NCBI GenBank assembly: GCA_002292945.1
Contig: DBCG01000106.1
Span: 455-22,077 of the forward strand
DNA: 21,623 nucleotides
Direction: 5' to 3'
Origin: Proteobacteria bacterium UBA964
Lineage (GTDB): Bacteria > Pseudomonadota > Gammaproteobacteria > Steroidobacterales > Steroidobacteraceae
Part shown: positions 8,870 to 16,694 of the stretch, in pieces
Numbering within the stretch: position 1 is the first letter of the stretch
Layout of the letters: each line of letters opens with the position of its first letter
The notes under the pieces: model-generated
The model's database searches: none
The model's input: the letters and a program-made list of their open reading frames with translations, nothing else
Told to the model about the DNA's origin: nothing
Translations under genes and position numbers: made by a program

Positions 8870-10791
8870 CGGGGGACATCCCCCGCATCAAGATCGAGGA
8901 CCGGAAAACGCGCCTGTGAGGGATACTGACCCCCCATAGACACCCGGTTTTTCGCGACCCGTGTTTCGTGCCAGTCGCCCTCTGGTTCGCCCGTGTTCGG
9001 ATTGATGTCGAACTGGGGGAAGTTGCTGCTGGAGATGTCGATACGAAGACGGTGACCCGCCTTGAAGAGGTTGGCTGTCGCAAGCGTCCGCACCGTGATG
9101 CGATAGACGACATCCGGTTCCATCATGACCTCACGATCCCATCCATCACGGTAGCGCATGCGCAGGATCCCGTCGGTGATGTTCATCGCATAGCCCTCCG
9201 GGTAGTCCGGAGTGGGCGGATGCAGATCTATCAGTTTGACGGTGAAGTCGGTGTCGGGGCAATCCGAAGATACGAACAGGTCGACCTCCACGGCTCCGAC
9301 GATCGCGAGGTCAGCGGTCAATGTGTCGCTTTCGAAGACGAGCACATCGGGTCTTTCAGCCAATCTGGGCGATGAAGGATCCTGCTTGACGGTGAAGATG
9401 TCCGGCGTCACACGCTGATCGAAGACGCCCCCGTGCATGATCGGTTCGCCGGAGGTCAGGGCGCCGCCGATGGTAGGCACCGGATCGCGCGGATCGTACC
9501 GGTATTCCGTGTGCGTCCCTTCCGTCTGCGCAATCTCGGAGAGATGGCCACGGCCGTCGAGCCAGGCAAGCCTCAGGAGGCTCTCGGACACGTTCGCGCA
9601 CGGCCAGTGGTCGGACTGGATCCAACGACCACCATGGCTGATCCGTCCGTCCTCGTTGCGCGTCCCATCTCCTCCGCCCATGAGGAAGAACCGTACACGG
9701 CGCTCCTCGACGACGGGCATCCTGCCTTTCAACCAGCGCCCGAACCAATCAAGACGCATCTGCAGGTAGTCTTGGGCGATGTTCCCATCGAGCGTCGCCT
9801 GCGGACCGAAATCGGCGTCACCCGCATGGGTTGCCGATCGCTTTCCGTGCGTCCATGGCCCCATCAGCAGCGTGACGGTGCTCCGTCGTCTTGCACTCAG
9901 CGCCCCGTAGTTGGTCAGACAACTGAGGACGTACGGGTCCAACCAGCTGCCGACGATCGCGGTGGGAACATCGGGGAAGCGATCGTAGAACCCCTCGTTG
10001 TAGAGGCCAGGCTGCTTCCAGTAGTCGGAGAACACGCCGTGTTGCCACTGCTCGAAAAGATACTCTTCGAACTCAGGCGAAGCACTCAAGGGGGATCGCC
10101 CCCGCGCCCACGGAAGACGCCTGAACCAGTCGTGGAGGTCCTGCGCACGCAAGGCCTTCGCACGCTCAAGGTCTCCTGATCTCTCGGCACTCTTAAGTGC
10201 GTGCTTCATCGCCCAGGTGACTTGCTTCATCTCGAAGGCGCCATCCCGTCGGATGCCTCCGTGATAGGCGTTCGAGAACCCGCCGGAGTCGATGTACATG
10301 CACGCCAGTCCAGGCGGGGTTTGAGTCGCCATCGCGCATTGGGTATGCGCGCCGTAGGAAAAGCCCATCGTCCCGATAGAGCCGTTGCTCCACGGCTGCT
10401 TCACCAACCAGGCCATCGTGTCGTAGCCGTCGTGAGCATCGTCGAGATATTTTCTGAACACGCCCTCGGAGTTGTTGCGGCCGCGACAGTCCTGCATGAC
10501 GACCGCGTACCCGTGCTGCGCGAGCCGGCGAGCGATGTCTGGACGGGTCGCCGCCTCGGGTCGGGCGAGACTCACTTCAGATCGACTGATGCCGCTCTTG
10601 TCGTACGGCGTGCGCTCGAGGATCACCGGCGCGCGGTGCACGCCTCGCTCTTGGACTCCGACAGGGATGTAGCAATCGGTGGCCAAGCGGATGCCGTCTC
10701 GCATCGGCACCATGACGTCTTCAAGAACCCGGACCTCGATAGTTCCGTCGTCCTTTACCTTCGGAATGCCCATTTTCTCAAAACATACCAT
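8854..10791 (-). CDS. CocE/NonD-family alpha/beta hydrolase (X-Pro dipeptidyl-peptidase S15 type)
   Basis: The protein has 645 residues. The S15-like hydrolase core opens with VMVPMRDGIRLATDCYIP (about 27-44) and RTPYDKSG. The catalytic residues visible are Ser145 in GFSYGAHT, Asp285 in GSWLDPYV and His315 in GPWTHGKRS. The C-terminal jelly-roll domain contains DVLVFESDTLTADLAIVGAVEVDLFVSSD-type sequence, PEGYAMNITDGILRMRYR and a final IDISSSNFPQFDIN. No signal peptide is seen, so it is probably cytoplasmic. Family members include cocaine esterase, alpha-amino-acid ester hydrolases, acylases and X-Pro dipeptidyl peptidases; which of these applies cannot be told. No strong ribosome binding site separates ATG 10791 from ATG 10773, so the start is open. 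It lies 99 bases after the TonB-dependent receptor gene on the same strand, with a large hairpin between them. Confidence 0.9.
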   Translation of the reverse strand: MVCFEKMGIPKVKDDGTIEVRVLEDVMVPMRDGIRLATDCYIPVGVQERGVHRAPVILERTPYDKSGISRSEVSLARPEAATRPDIARRLAQHGYAVVMQDCRGRNNSEGVFRKYLDDAHDGYDTMAWLVKQPWSNGSIGTMGFSYGAHTQCAMATQTPPGLACMYIDSGGFSNAYHGGIRRDGAFEMKQVTWAMKHALKSAERSGDLERAKALRAQDLHDWFRRLPWARGRSPLSASPEFEEYLFEQWQHGVFSDYWKQPGLYNEGFYDRFPDVPTAIVGSWLDPYVLSCLTNYGALSARRRSTVTLLMGPWTHGKRSATHAGDADFGPQATLDGNIAQDYLQMRLDWFGRWLKGRMPVVEERRVRFFLMGGGDGTRNEDGRISHGGRWIQSDHWPCANVSESLLRLAWLDGRGHLSEIAQTEGTHTEYRYDPRDPVPTIGGALTSGEPIMHGGVFDQRVTPDIFTVKQDPSSPRLAERPDVLVFESDTLTADLAIVGAVEVDLFVSSDCPDTDFTVKLIDLHPPTPDYPEGYAMNITDGILRMRYRDGWDREVMMEPDVVYRITVRTLATANLFKAGHRLRIDISSSNFPQFDINPNTGEPEGDWHETRVAKNRVSMGGQYPSQARFPVLDLDAGDVPRQGSK

Positions 10792-10815
10792 TCATGTACT
10801 GGAGCGATCGGCATG

Positions 10816-10872
10816 GCGTGGGTTGCGGTTGCCGGAGGGACATCACCCCTGATACGGCAACCACAACCACGC
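10816..10872 (-). repeat. Long imperfect hairpin between receptor and hydrolase genes
   Basis: Arms at 10816-10834 and 10855-10872 (GCGTGGgTTGcGGTTGCCG against CGGCAACCaCAACCACGC on the + strand) pair over about 17 positions with one bulged base and one mismatch. The loop contains a further AGGG/CCCT pair. It starts 18 bases past the receptor stop. No T-run follows on the - strand, so it is not a standard intrinsic terminator. An RNA-stability or partial-attenuation element that lowers hydrolase expression relative to the receptor is possible. Confidence 0.5.
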
Positions 10873-10890
10873 GACTCGATCATTCGACAG

Positions 10891-13680
10891 TCAGAACTTG
10901 GCTGTCAATTCCAGATAGATGGTCCGGCCCCGGATGTCCGCAACTTCATCATCGTATCCCGGGCGCTGGTCCTTGCCGAGCGACGGCGGGTCTTTGTCCA
11001 GCACATTGAGCGCGCCCACAGAGACCGAGGTCTTGCCGCCGAAAAGATCGCCGAAGTCGTAATTGTAACGAAGATCGACGCTGGTCCACGAATCGATCGG
11101 AAGGGGCACGAGGGGTTGATCGTTGCTGTATCCGTCGATATACCGCGCTGCGATGAACGCACTGTGGTCGTTGTAGGCCCAGGACATCCGTACATTGGCG
11201 CGCAGTTCCGGGATCGACGGGAACGGGTTGCCGAAGTTGCGGTTACCCGCACCATCCGTCTTCGTCCCGTTCGGGTTGGTGATCTCGAAATCGGTGACAT
11301 AGCTCAGGGCGCCCAACAAAGTGAAGTCACCGAAAGAGGTCACGGGCAGCTGGTATGTGCCCTGCAGATCGACTCCTCGAGTGACCAGTTTCCCGGTGTT
11401 GATGAACGACAGGGTGACGCTCTGCAGCGTTCCGCTCTGGCTCCGCTTGATGCGGGGATCGTTCGGGATGCCGTCGCTACGGCAATCCGTATCCACCAGA
11501 GACTGTGCGTTCGCATTGGGTCGGATGAGATCGTCGTACTCGAAGGACCAGTAGTCCAAAGCCAAGCTGATCGACGAAGTGGGATCGTAGACAAGCCCGA
11601 GATTCATGTTCTCTGCGGTCTGCGGCTTGAGCCCTTCATCCCCACCCACAAAGATCGTGGTGTTGTTACCGGGTGATACCGAACCGGCCGGACGGCAGAT
11701 GAGGTTGCCTTGCGCATCAAGCCCTGCAGGGTCGCTGAGGAACTCGCTACCTTGCGATTGGCTCGTCTGGAAAGTGGTCGGTGCTTGGAACGACGTGCCG
11801 AACGAGGCGCGCAGGGCGAGCGGTGCAGCGATCTGCCACTTGGCCGTGAGCTTCGGGTCGGTGGTGGATCCTGTGTTGCCACCGTAGTCCTCGTACCGGA
11901 CGGCAGCGGCGAGCTCGACGCTTTCGGTGATCGGCAGCAAGATCTCGGTGAAATACGCGGTGATGTCCTGGGAACCCGTCACTTCCGGGTCCTGTTTTTC
12001 AGGACGGCTGCCGAGGCCCGCCGCCTCGAGCGGATCTCGCAGCAATTCGAAATCTTCTTTGCGCAGCTGGGCGCCGACTGCAACACCGATGTCGCCGCCG
12101 GGCAATTGACCGACCGGGCCGCTGACGACCAGGTCGAAAACCCCTTGAACGGAGGTGGAGTAGTCCCGGCCACGGTGATGGAAGCGGTCCCAAACCGCCT
12201 GTGTCAGACCCGCCGTGCTTCTGCCGTTCTTGGGTGACACCAGAGTCGGGTTGGCGACGCGCGTGCCGAAAGGGTTGAAGCTTCCGTCCTCGATGGCCTC
12301 GTTCAGCGCGCTGCCGACGAACTGGTAGGCGTTGATGAACGTGCGTTCCGTACGGTTGTACACATAGGACAGGTCAGCCCGCCAATCGCCGATCTCTTTC
12401 CGTCCGCCGACCATCGCTCGGAAGTAATTGGTGTGGAACTCCAGATTGACCTCTTTGCAATCCGCGCAGCCGGTGCTCTCACCATGGAACTCCGCTCCGA
12501 GCGGTCGGCCGCCATAGACGATCGGCACTGCCGTGTGGATCGCATTGTTCCAGTCGCTCGGCTTGATATAGGTGATACCCGTCCCGTTGGCGACCCAGAA
12601 GTTGAACGGATGGTTGGCAGGGATCAGCAACGCCCCGGCCGCCTTGCCGTTCGCCGGATTGTTGGGACCGAACAACCGGGTCACACGGTTGTTCGAATAA
12701 TGGAATTCGCTGTAGACCTCGGCGGTCTCGGAGAGCTCGATCTCACTTTCCGCGAACACCTGAAGTCTGTCTTCGGCTGGAACCGGCGAGGTACGGCCGT
12801 ACAGGGAGTACTGGCAGCGACCTGCGCTCGAGAGGATGCCGAGCGCAGCCACACAGTCCGGATCGGCCGCGGTGTTACCGGTCGCGTTCAAGAACTTCCC
12901 GGTGCTGTCCAGAACCGCCCGGCGATAGTTGCCGGGTGACCCGGAGCTCGACGTGAAAACGCCCAACCGGTCGAGGATCCACGGGAAATCCGAGTGCGTC
13001 GCCCAATCCTGGTGGTAGTAGGTGGCGTACAGGTTCGCACTCATGGTGTCGTTCTTCGCACCCATGGCGAGGCTGAACGAGCCGGAATCGCTGACGCCGC
13101 TGTTCGCCTTGAACGATGCTTCGAAGCCCTCCATCCCTCTCCGGGTGATGATGTTCACCACACCGCCGACCGCGTCCGATCCGTAGGTCGCTGATGCGCC
13201 GTCGGTCTGGACGTCGATCCGCTCGATCATGGACAGCGGAAGCTGATTGATGTCGAAGAACTGGTTCCCGTCGCCGTCAGCGACCGCCGACTTTCCAGCG
13301 CGACGACCATTGATCAGCGTCAAGGTGGATCCGAGGCCGAGACCACGAAGGTTGAACTGCGAGGTGCCGACGAGATCTCCGGCTTCCTGATACAGGATGG
13401 ATCCGGTGTTGACCGGGAGGTAGCGCGCGATGTCGAGTATGGTGCTGGCACCCGCATTCACGAAGTCTTCGCGGGTGACGATGGTCAGCGGCGTAGCGTT
13501 ATCGAAGACATCGCGACGGATGTACGAGCCGGTGACAACGACCTCTTCAAGGTCGGCCGCTTTGGTCTTGTTTGCAGCGGTTTCCTGGGCCTGTGCGACC
13601 GAAGCGATGCACATGGCTGCGATCGCAGCACCTATCGTGCAGCCAAGCCGACGAGATGACTGGTTCGTGTCGAGCGTCAT
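10891..13680 (-). CDS. TonB-dependent outer-membrane receptor
   Basis: The protein has 929 residues. The start ATG 13680 is preceded by GAGGG at seven bases. The signal peptide (CTIGAAIAAMCIASVAQAQ) should be cut near residue 31. A TonB-box-like segment, LEEVVVTGSYIRRD (44-57), leads into the plug domain (about 58-180: PLTIVTREDFVNAGA, FNLRGLGLGSTLTLINGRRA, IERIDVQTDGASATYGSDAVGG-type sequence, VVNIITRRG). The rest is a long beta-barrel ending in GRTIYLELTAKF with the terminal aromatic typical of outer-membrane proteins. This architecture matches the large Xanthomonadales/Caulobacter-type receptors, which import oligosaccharides, peptides and other substrates as well as iron complexes. The neighbouring peptidase and hydrolases argue for an organic substrate rather than siderophores, but that is inference. 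It is divergent from the AbgT-family transporter and upstream of the CocE-type hydrolase. Confidence 0.95.
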   Translation of the reverse strand: MTLDTNQSSRRLGCTIGAAIAAMCIASVAQAQETAANKTKAADLEEVVVTGSYIRRDVFDNATPLTIVTREDFVNAGASTILDIARYLPVNTGSILYQEAGDLVGTSQFNLRGLGLGSTLTLINGRRAGKSAVADGDGNQFFDINQLPLSMIERIDVQTDGASATYGSDAVGGVVNIITRRGMEGFEASFKANSGVSDSGSFSLAMGAKNDTMSANLYATYYHQDWATHSDFPWILDRLGVFTSSSGSPGNYRRAVLDSTGKFLNATGNTAADPDCVAALGILSSAGRCQYSLYGRTSPVPAEDRLQVFAESEIELSETAEVYSEFHYSNNRVTRLFGPNNPANGKAAGALLIPANHPFNFWVANGTGITYIKPSDWNNAIHTAVPIVYGGRPLGAEFHGESTGCADCKEVNLEFHTNYFRAMVGGRKEIGDWRADLSYVYNRTERTFINAYQFVGSALNEAIEDGSFNPFGTRVANPTLVSPKNGRSTAGLTQAVWDRFHHRGRDYSTSVQGVFDLVVSGPVGQLPGGDIGVAVGAQLRKEDFELLRDPLEAAGLGSRPEKQDPEVTGSQDITAYFTEILLPITESVELAAAVRYEDYGGNTGSTTDPKLTAKWQIAAPLALRASFGTSFQAPTTFQTSQSQGSEFLSDPAGLDAQGNLICRPAGSVSPGNNTTIFVGGDEGLKPQTAENMNLGLVYDPTSSISLALDYWSFEYDDLIRPNANAQSLVDTDCRSDGIPNDPRIKRSQSGTLQSVTLSFINTGKLVTRGVDLQGTYQLPVTSFGDFTLLGALSYVTDFEITNPNGTKTDGAGNRNFGNPFPSIPELRANVRMSWAYNDHSAFIAARYIDGYSNDQPLVPLPIDSWTSVDLRYNYDFGDLFGGKTSVSVGALNVLDKDPPSLGKDQRPGYDDEVADIRGRTIYLELTAKF

Positions 13681-13752
13681 TTCTGTTCCCTCTGTGCTTT
13701 CGAGCGCCGCGTCGCGGACAACATTCTTGATGGGTGTGCTAGATTCGACCCT

Positions 13753-13780
13753 ATCGTAAACATACGGTCGCGGGGTGCAA
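13753..13780 (-). promoter_or_regulatory. Candidate sigma70-type promoter of the TonB-dependent receptor
   Basis: Read on the - strand: a -35 of TTGCAC (13780-13775), a 16-bp spacer and a -10 of TACGAT (13758-13753, 4 of 6 matches). Transcription would start near 13746, giving a leader of about 66 bases. The dyad at 13784-13806 lies directly upstream of the -35, where a LysR-type activator would bind. Confidence 0.4.
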
Positions 13781-13783
13781 CCT

Positions 13784-13806
13784 TATGCCTTTTGCGCATA
13801 GGCATA
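13784..13806. promoter_or_regulatory. Candidate LysR-type operator between receptor and AbgT-family genes
   Basis: Two overlapping dyads share this site. TATGC-N7-GCATA (13784-13800) contains a T-N11-A core (ATG-N9-CAT, with T at 13786 and A at 13798). TATGCCT-N9-AGGCATA (13784-13806) is a perfect 7-bp inverted repeat. This gives three half-sites in 23 bases in the 163-bp divergent region. CATACGG also occurs as a direct repeat at 13761-13767 and 13819-13825. The arms differ from those at 7883-7909, so binding by the same regulator is not proven. Confidence 0.45.
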
Positions 13807-13843
13807 TCTCCCACGGTCATACGGCAACAGCATTCCCATACTG

Positions 13844-15373
13844 ATGAAAGACAATACCGATGCCGCGGCCGCCAAAGGCTATCTCGCCAAGATCGAGCGT
13901 CTCGGCAATGCACTACCGGATCCCGCTTTCATCTTCGTCTGGCTGATCTTGATACTGGTGATCGTCTCGGTCGTTGCGGCTGCCTCCGGCGTCAGTGCAG
14001 TCCATCCATTGACGGGCGATACGCTGCAGGCCCAAAGCCTGCTGACCAGCCAGAATGTCCGGCGCTTTCTCGTCGAGATGCCTGCGACGTTCACCTCATT
14101 CCCGCCGTTGGGTCTGCTGATCGTCGTGATGCTGGGTGCAGCCGTCGCGGAACACTCCGGGTTTTTCGCAGCGGCCATCGGGCGGTTCGTCAGAAAGATC
14201 CCTCGCGGCGCGATGATCCCGGCCACGTTCTTCATCGCGCTGCTGTCCCATCACGCGGCCGATGCCGCTTATGTGGTTCTCATCCCGATCGCGGCGATGC
14301 TGTTCCATCAAGCGGGACGACATCCGCTCGTCGGGGTCGCGGTGGCGTATGCCGGGATATCCGGTGCCTTCGCTGCAAACATCGTCCCGGGCCAGTTCGA
14401 TGCGCTGCTGCTCTCGATCACCCACAGCGCAGCGCTCATCATCGACCCTGACCACGTTCTCAACCCCCTCGGAAACTGGTGGTTCACCGCGGCCTTAGGC
14501 GGCGTTCTCTTCCTCGTGGCCTGGCCCGTGACCAAGTTCATCGTCGAGCCCGGCGCACAACGATGGGTGGTCGACGGATCGGCGCTTCGAGCGAGCGATG
14601 CCGGACCCGTCCCAGATCATCGCGAGGCGCGGGGCCTGAGGAACGCATCGATAGCCGCGGTCGTCGTGGTCGGGATTTTCGGGCTATTGACGTTGACGCC
14701 CGGATATTCACCGTTGATGGATCCGACGACGAGCGGACCGGGGCGTCTCACCCCGTTCTATCAATCATTGATCGCCGGATTCATGCTGCTGTTCCTGGCG
14801 ACAGGATGGGCCTACGGTAAAACTGTCGGAACGATCAATTCGCATCGCGATATCGTACGCATGATGGGGCTTGGACTGCGCGATCTGTCCCCTTATCTCG
14901 TTCTGGCGTTCTTCGCTGCACACTTCATCGCGATGTTTTCGTGGTCCAACCTCGGACCGATCATGGCGATCAAGGGCGCTGGCGTGCTCAAGTCGATCGA
15001 CGCCGACTCCGCCTTCCTGCTCCTGCCCTTGCTGCCCATCGTGATGCTCTTCGATTTCCTGATCGGATCCTCGACGGCGAAGTGGAGCGTGATGGCGCCG
15101 ATCGTGGTGCCGATGCTGATGCTGCTCGATGTGACGCCCGAGATGACCACGGCGGCTTATCGCATGGGCGATTCGATCGTGAACATCATCACGCCCGTGG
15201 CAGCGAACTTTGTCCTGGTGTTGGTCATCTGCCAACGGTGGGTGCCCAACTTCGGGATCGGATCGCTGATCGCGTTGATGCTGCCGTTCAGTCTCGCATT
15301 CGGCACCGCGGGACTGATGCTGCTGTCGATCTGGATCGGCCTCGGTATCCCGCCCGGCCCAGGCGTCAACTGA
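13844..15373 (+). CDS. AbgT-family inner-membrane transporter
   Basis: The protein has 509 residues, the usual length of this family. It is strongly hydrophobic, with many membrane segments (for example FIFVWLILILVIVSVVAAAS near 29-48). It has the family's conserved SHHAADAAYVVLIPIAAMLF-like stretch (about 132-151), AYAGISGAFAANIVPG, GSSTAKWSVMAPIVVPM and AYRMGDSIVNIITP near the C-terminus. Known members are E. coli AbgT (p-aminobenzoyl-glutamate uptake) and MtrF/YdaH (proton-driven efflux of sulfonamides and folate catabolites). No strong ribosome binding site is seen before ATG 13844. The gene is divergent from the TonB-dependent receptor over a shared regulatory region, so uptake of an amino-acyl or acyl-amino-acid product is a reasonable role, though export cannot be excluded. 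Confidence 0.9.
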   Translation: MKDNTDAAAAKGYLAKIERLGNALPDPAFIFVWLILILVIVSVVAAASGVSAVHPLTGDTLQAQSLLTSQNVRRFLVEMPATFTSFPPLGLLIVVMLGAAVAEHSGFFAAAIGRFVRKIPRGAMIPATFFIALLSHHAADAAYVVLIPIAAMLFHQAGRHPLVGVAVAYAGISGAFAANIVPGQFDALLLSITHSAALIIDPDHVLNPLGNWWFTAALGGVLFLVAWPVTKFIVEPGAQRWVVDGSALRASDAGPVPDHREARGLRNASIAAVVVVGIFGLLTLTPGYSPLMDPTTSGPGRLTPFYQSLIAGFMLLFLATGWAYGKTVGTINSHRDIVRMMGLGLRDLSPYLVLAFFAAHFIAMFSWSNLGPIMAIKGAGVLKSIDADSAFLLLPLLPIVMLFDFLIGSSTAKWSVMAPIVVPMLMLLDVTPEMTTAAYRMGDSIVNIITPVAANFVLVLVICQRWVPNFGIGSLIALMLPFSLAFGTAGLMLLSIWIGLGIPPGPGVN

Positions 15374-15461
15374 ACAGCGAGAAGACGATCGACCAGGTGT
15401 ACGCGCGCTTCGTGCCGACGAACCGCTGGTCGTTGAGCAGGTGGCCCACCTTTGCGGTTAG
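15366..15461 (-). pseudogene. Possible C-terminal fragment of an outer-membrane beta-barrel gene
   Basis: Between the convergent AbgT-family and MFS genes, one - strand frame reads LTAKVGHLLNDQRFVGTKR and then AYTWSIVFSLFS before a TGA (15368-15366). The alternating polar/hydrophobic final strand with Phe close to the end resembles the last beta-strand of outer-membrane proteins. Nearly every codon ends in G or C, as in coding DNA of the flanking genes. No start lies within the short gap, and the frame upstream falls inside the MFS gene. It may be the stump of a native gene truncated when the accessory block arrived. The family is not recognised and chance is possible. Confidence 0.3.
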
Positions 15462-15468
15462 GCCGTGG

Positions 15469-16680
15469 CTAGAAATCCGACCGCAACGCCTTTGAGAGAC
15501 AGGCCGCGAGCGCGGTGACCGCAAGCGCGACGCCGAGCGCGAGATAGGTGTCGGCCACACCCCAGCGCTCGACCGCGAGACCCGTGAGCAACATCCCGAG
15601 CGGCGGCGCCGCGTAGAACGCCGAGAGTTGCACGCTGATGACACGCCCCTGCTCGTCCGCGGGCACACGCTGCTGGATCAGTGTCGTGACGAGCGGATTG
15701 AGCGGACCCCAGAAAAGTCCGAGGAAGAACCCCGCGGTCGCCAACCAGGACACCGGCGGCAACAACGCCATCGGCAGGATGCTGACGGCGGTACCGACCA
15801 GCGTCACGCGCAGGATCATCGGCCGTGACAGGCGCGCGCTGAGCCAACCGAACCCGAACGCACCGATCGTCGCGCCGGCTGCAAGCATCGAGATCACGAA
15901 ACCGAGGCTCGCCGGCTCGCGGAGCGCCTCGAAGTGGGCGGCGAGCACGATCGATTCGGTCGGCAGGTAGATGGCGGCGATGATCAGGTAGGCGATCGTC
16001 AGCGTCCGCAGCACGCGATCCTCCCACAACACCACGAACCCGCGCACGACACTCGCGCGACCCGACAGGGCTGCGTCACCACGGTCCTCGCGGGCTGCCT
16101 GCCCGAGATCGCCGATGCGCAGGAACGCGATGCACAGCGCCGAGACGAGGAACAGCGCCGCGGCAGCCCAAAAGGTGTTGAGCACCCCAAAGGCTGCGAT
16201 CAGCCACGCACCGAGTGCCGGCCCCGCGACCCAACCGATGCTGAACACCCCGTCATGGACCCCGTTCAGCTGCTGTTGGTCGACGCCTGCCGCGCGGGCG
16301 GCATCCGTGAGCAGGGCCTTGCGCGCCGTGTAGCCCGCCGGGTCGAACAGCGCACCGAGCAACGCGAGCAGCAGGATCACGGGTCCCGAGAGCCCAAAGA
16401 GCCACGCGACGATCGGGAACGCCGTCACCGACAGCGCCGACAGGATGTCTGATCCGACGCTGACCGCGCGACGACCGATGCGGTCCACCAGCCATCCACC
16501 GAACGGCGCGAGCAGCAGCGGCGGCAACGAGGAAATCGCGAGCACGAGACCTGCGAAGGCCGCCGAGTCGGTGCGCTCCAGGATCAACCACGGGATCGCG
16601 AGCGTCACCATGGCGTTGCCGAGGCCCGAACAAAGATTAGCGGCCTGCAGCAGCAGGATCGGGTTCAGACGACCGGGCAT
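15469..16680 (-). CDS. MFS transporter (MFS_3/EntS-like exporter family)
   Basis: The protein has 403 residues with about twelve hydrophobic segments. The first helix (LNPILLLQAANLCSGLGNAMVTLAIPWLIL-like) is followed by the MFS loop motif GGWLVDRIGRRAV (about 61-73), characteristic of the superfamily. A DPAGYTARKALLTDAA segment follows, resembling the MFS_3 group of permeases and macrolide/enterobactin exporters. The second half repeats the fold (FGFGWLSARLSRPMILR). It starts 14 bases after the stop of the DAACS gene and is probably cotranscribed with it. No clear ribosome binding site is visible. The substrate is unknown; efflux of a small hydrophobic compound is the default for this group. 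Confidence 0.88.
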   Translation of the reverse strand: MPGRLNPILLLQAANLCSGLGNAMVTLAIPWLILERTDSAAFAGLVLAISSLPPLLLAPFGGWLVDRIGRRAVSVGSDILSALSVTAFPIVAWLFGLSGPVILLLALLGALFDPAGYTARKALLTDAARAAGVDQQQLNGVHDGVFSIGWVAGPALGAWLIAAFGVLNTFWAAAALFLVSALCIAFLRIGDLGQAAREDRGDAALSGRASVVRGFVVLWEDRVLRTLTIAYLIIAAIYLPTESIVLAAHFEALREPASLGFVISMLAAGATIGAFGFGWLSARLSRPMILRVTLVGTAVSILPMALLPPVSWLATAGFFLGLFWGPLNPLVTTLIQQRVPADEQGRVISVQLSAFYAAPPLGMLLTGLAVERWGVADTYLALGVALAVTALAACLSKALRSDF

Positions 16681-16694
16681 CTCGCTGTAAGTGC

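Noticed and set aside
10201..11676. 491-codon + strand frame spanning the hydrolase 5' end and the receptor 3' end
   Set aside because: It is antisense to two well-supported genes, crosses their intergenic hairpin and resembles no protein family.
15390..15432. CGACCAG/CTGGTCG inverted repeat as a terminator between the AbgT-family and MFS genes
   Set aside because: The arms are only 7 bp apart from each other by a 29-base spacer, with no T-run on either strand. The bases are better explained by the possible gene fragment there.
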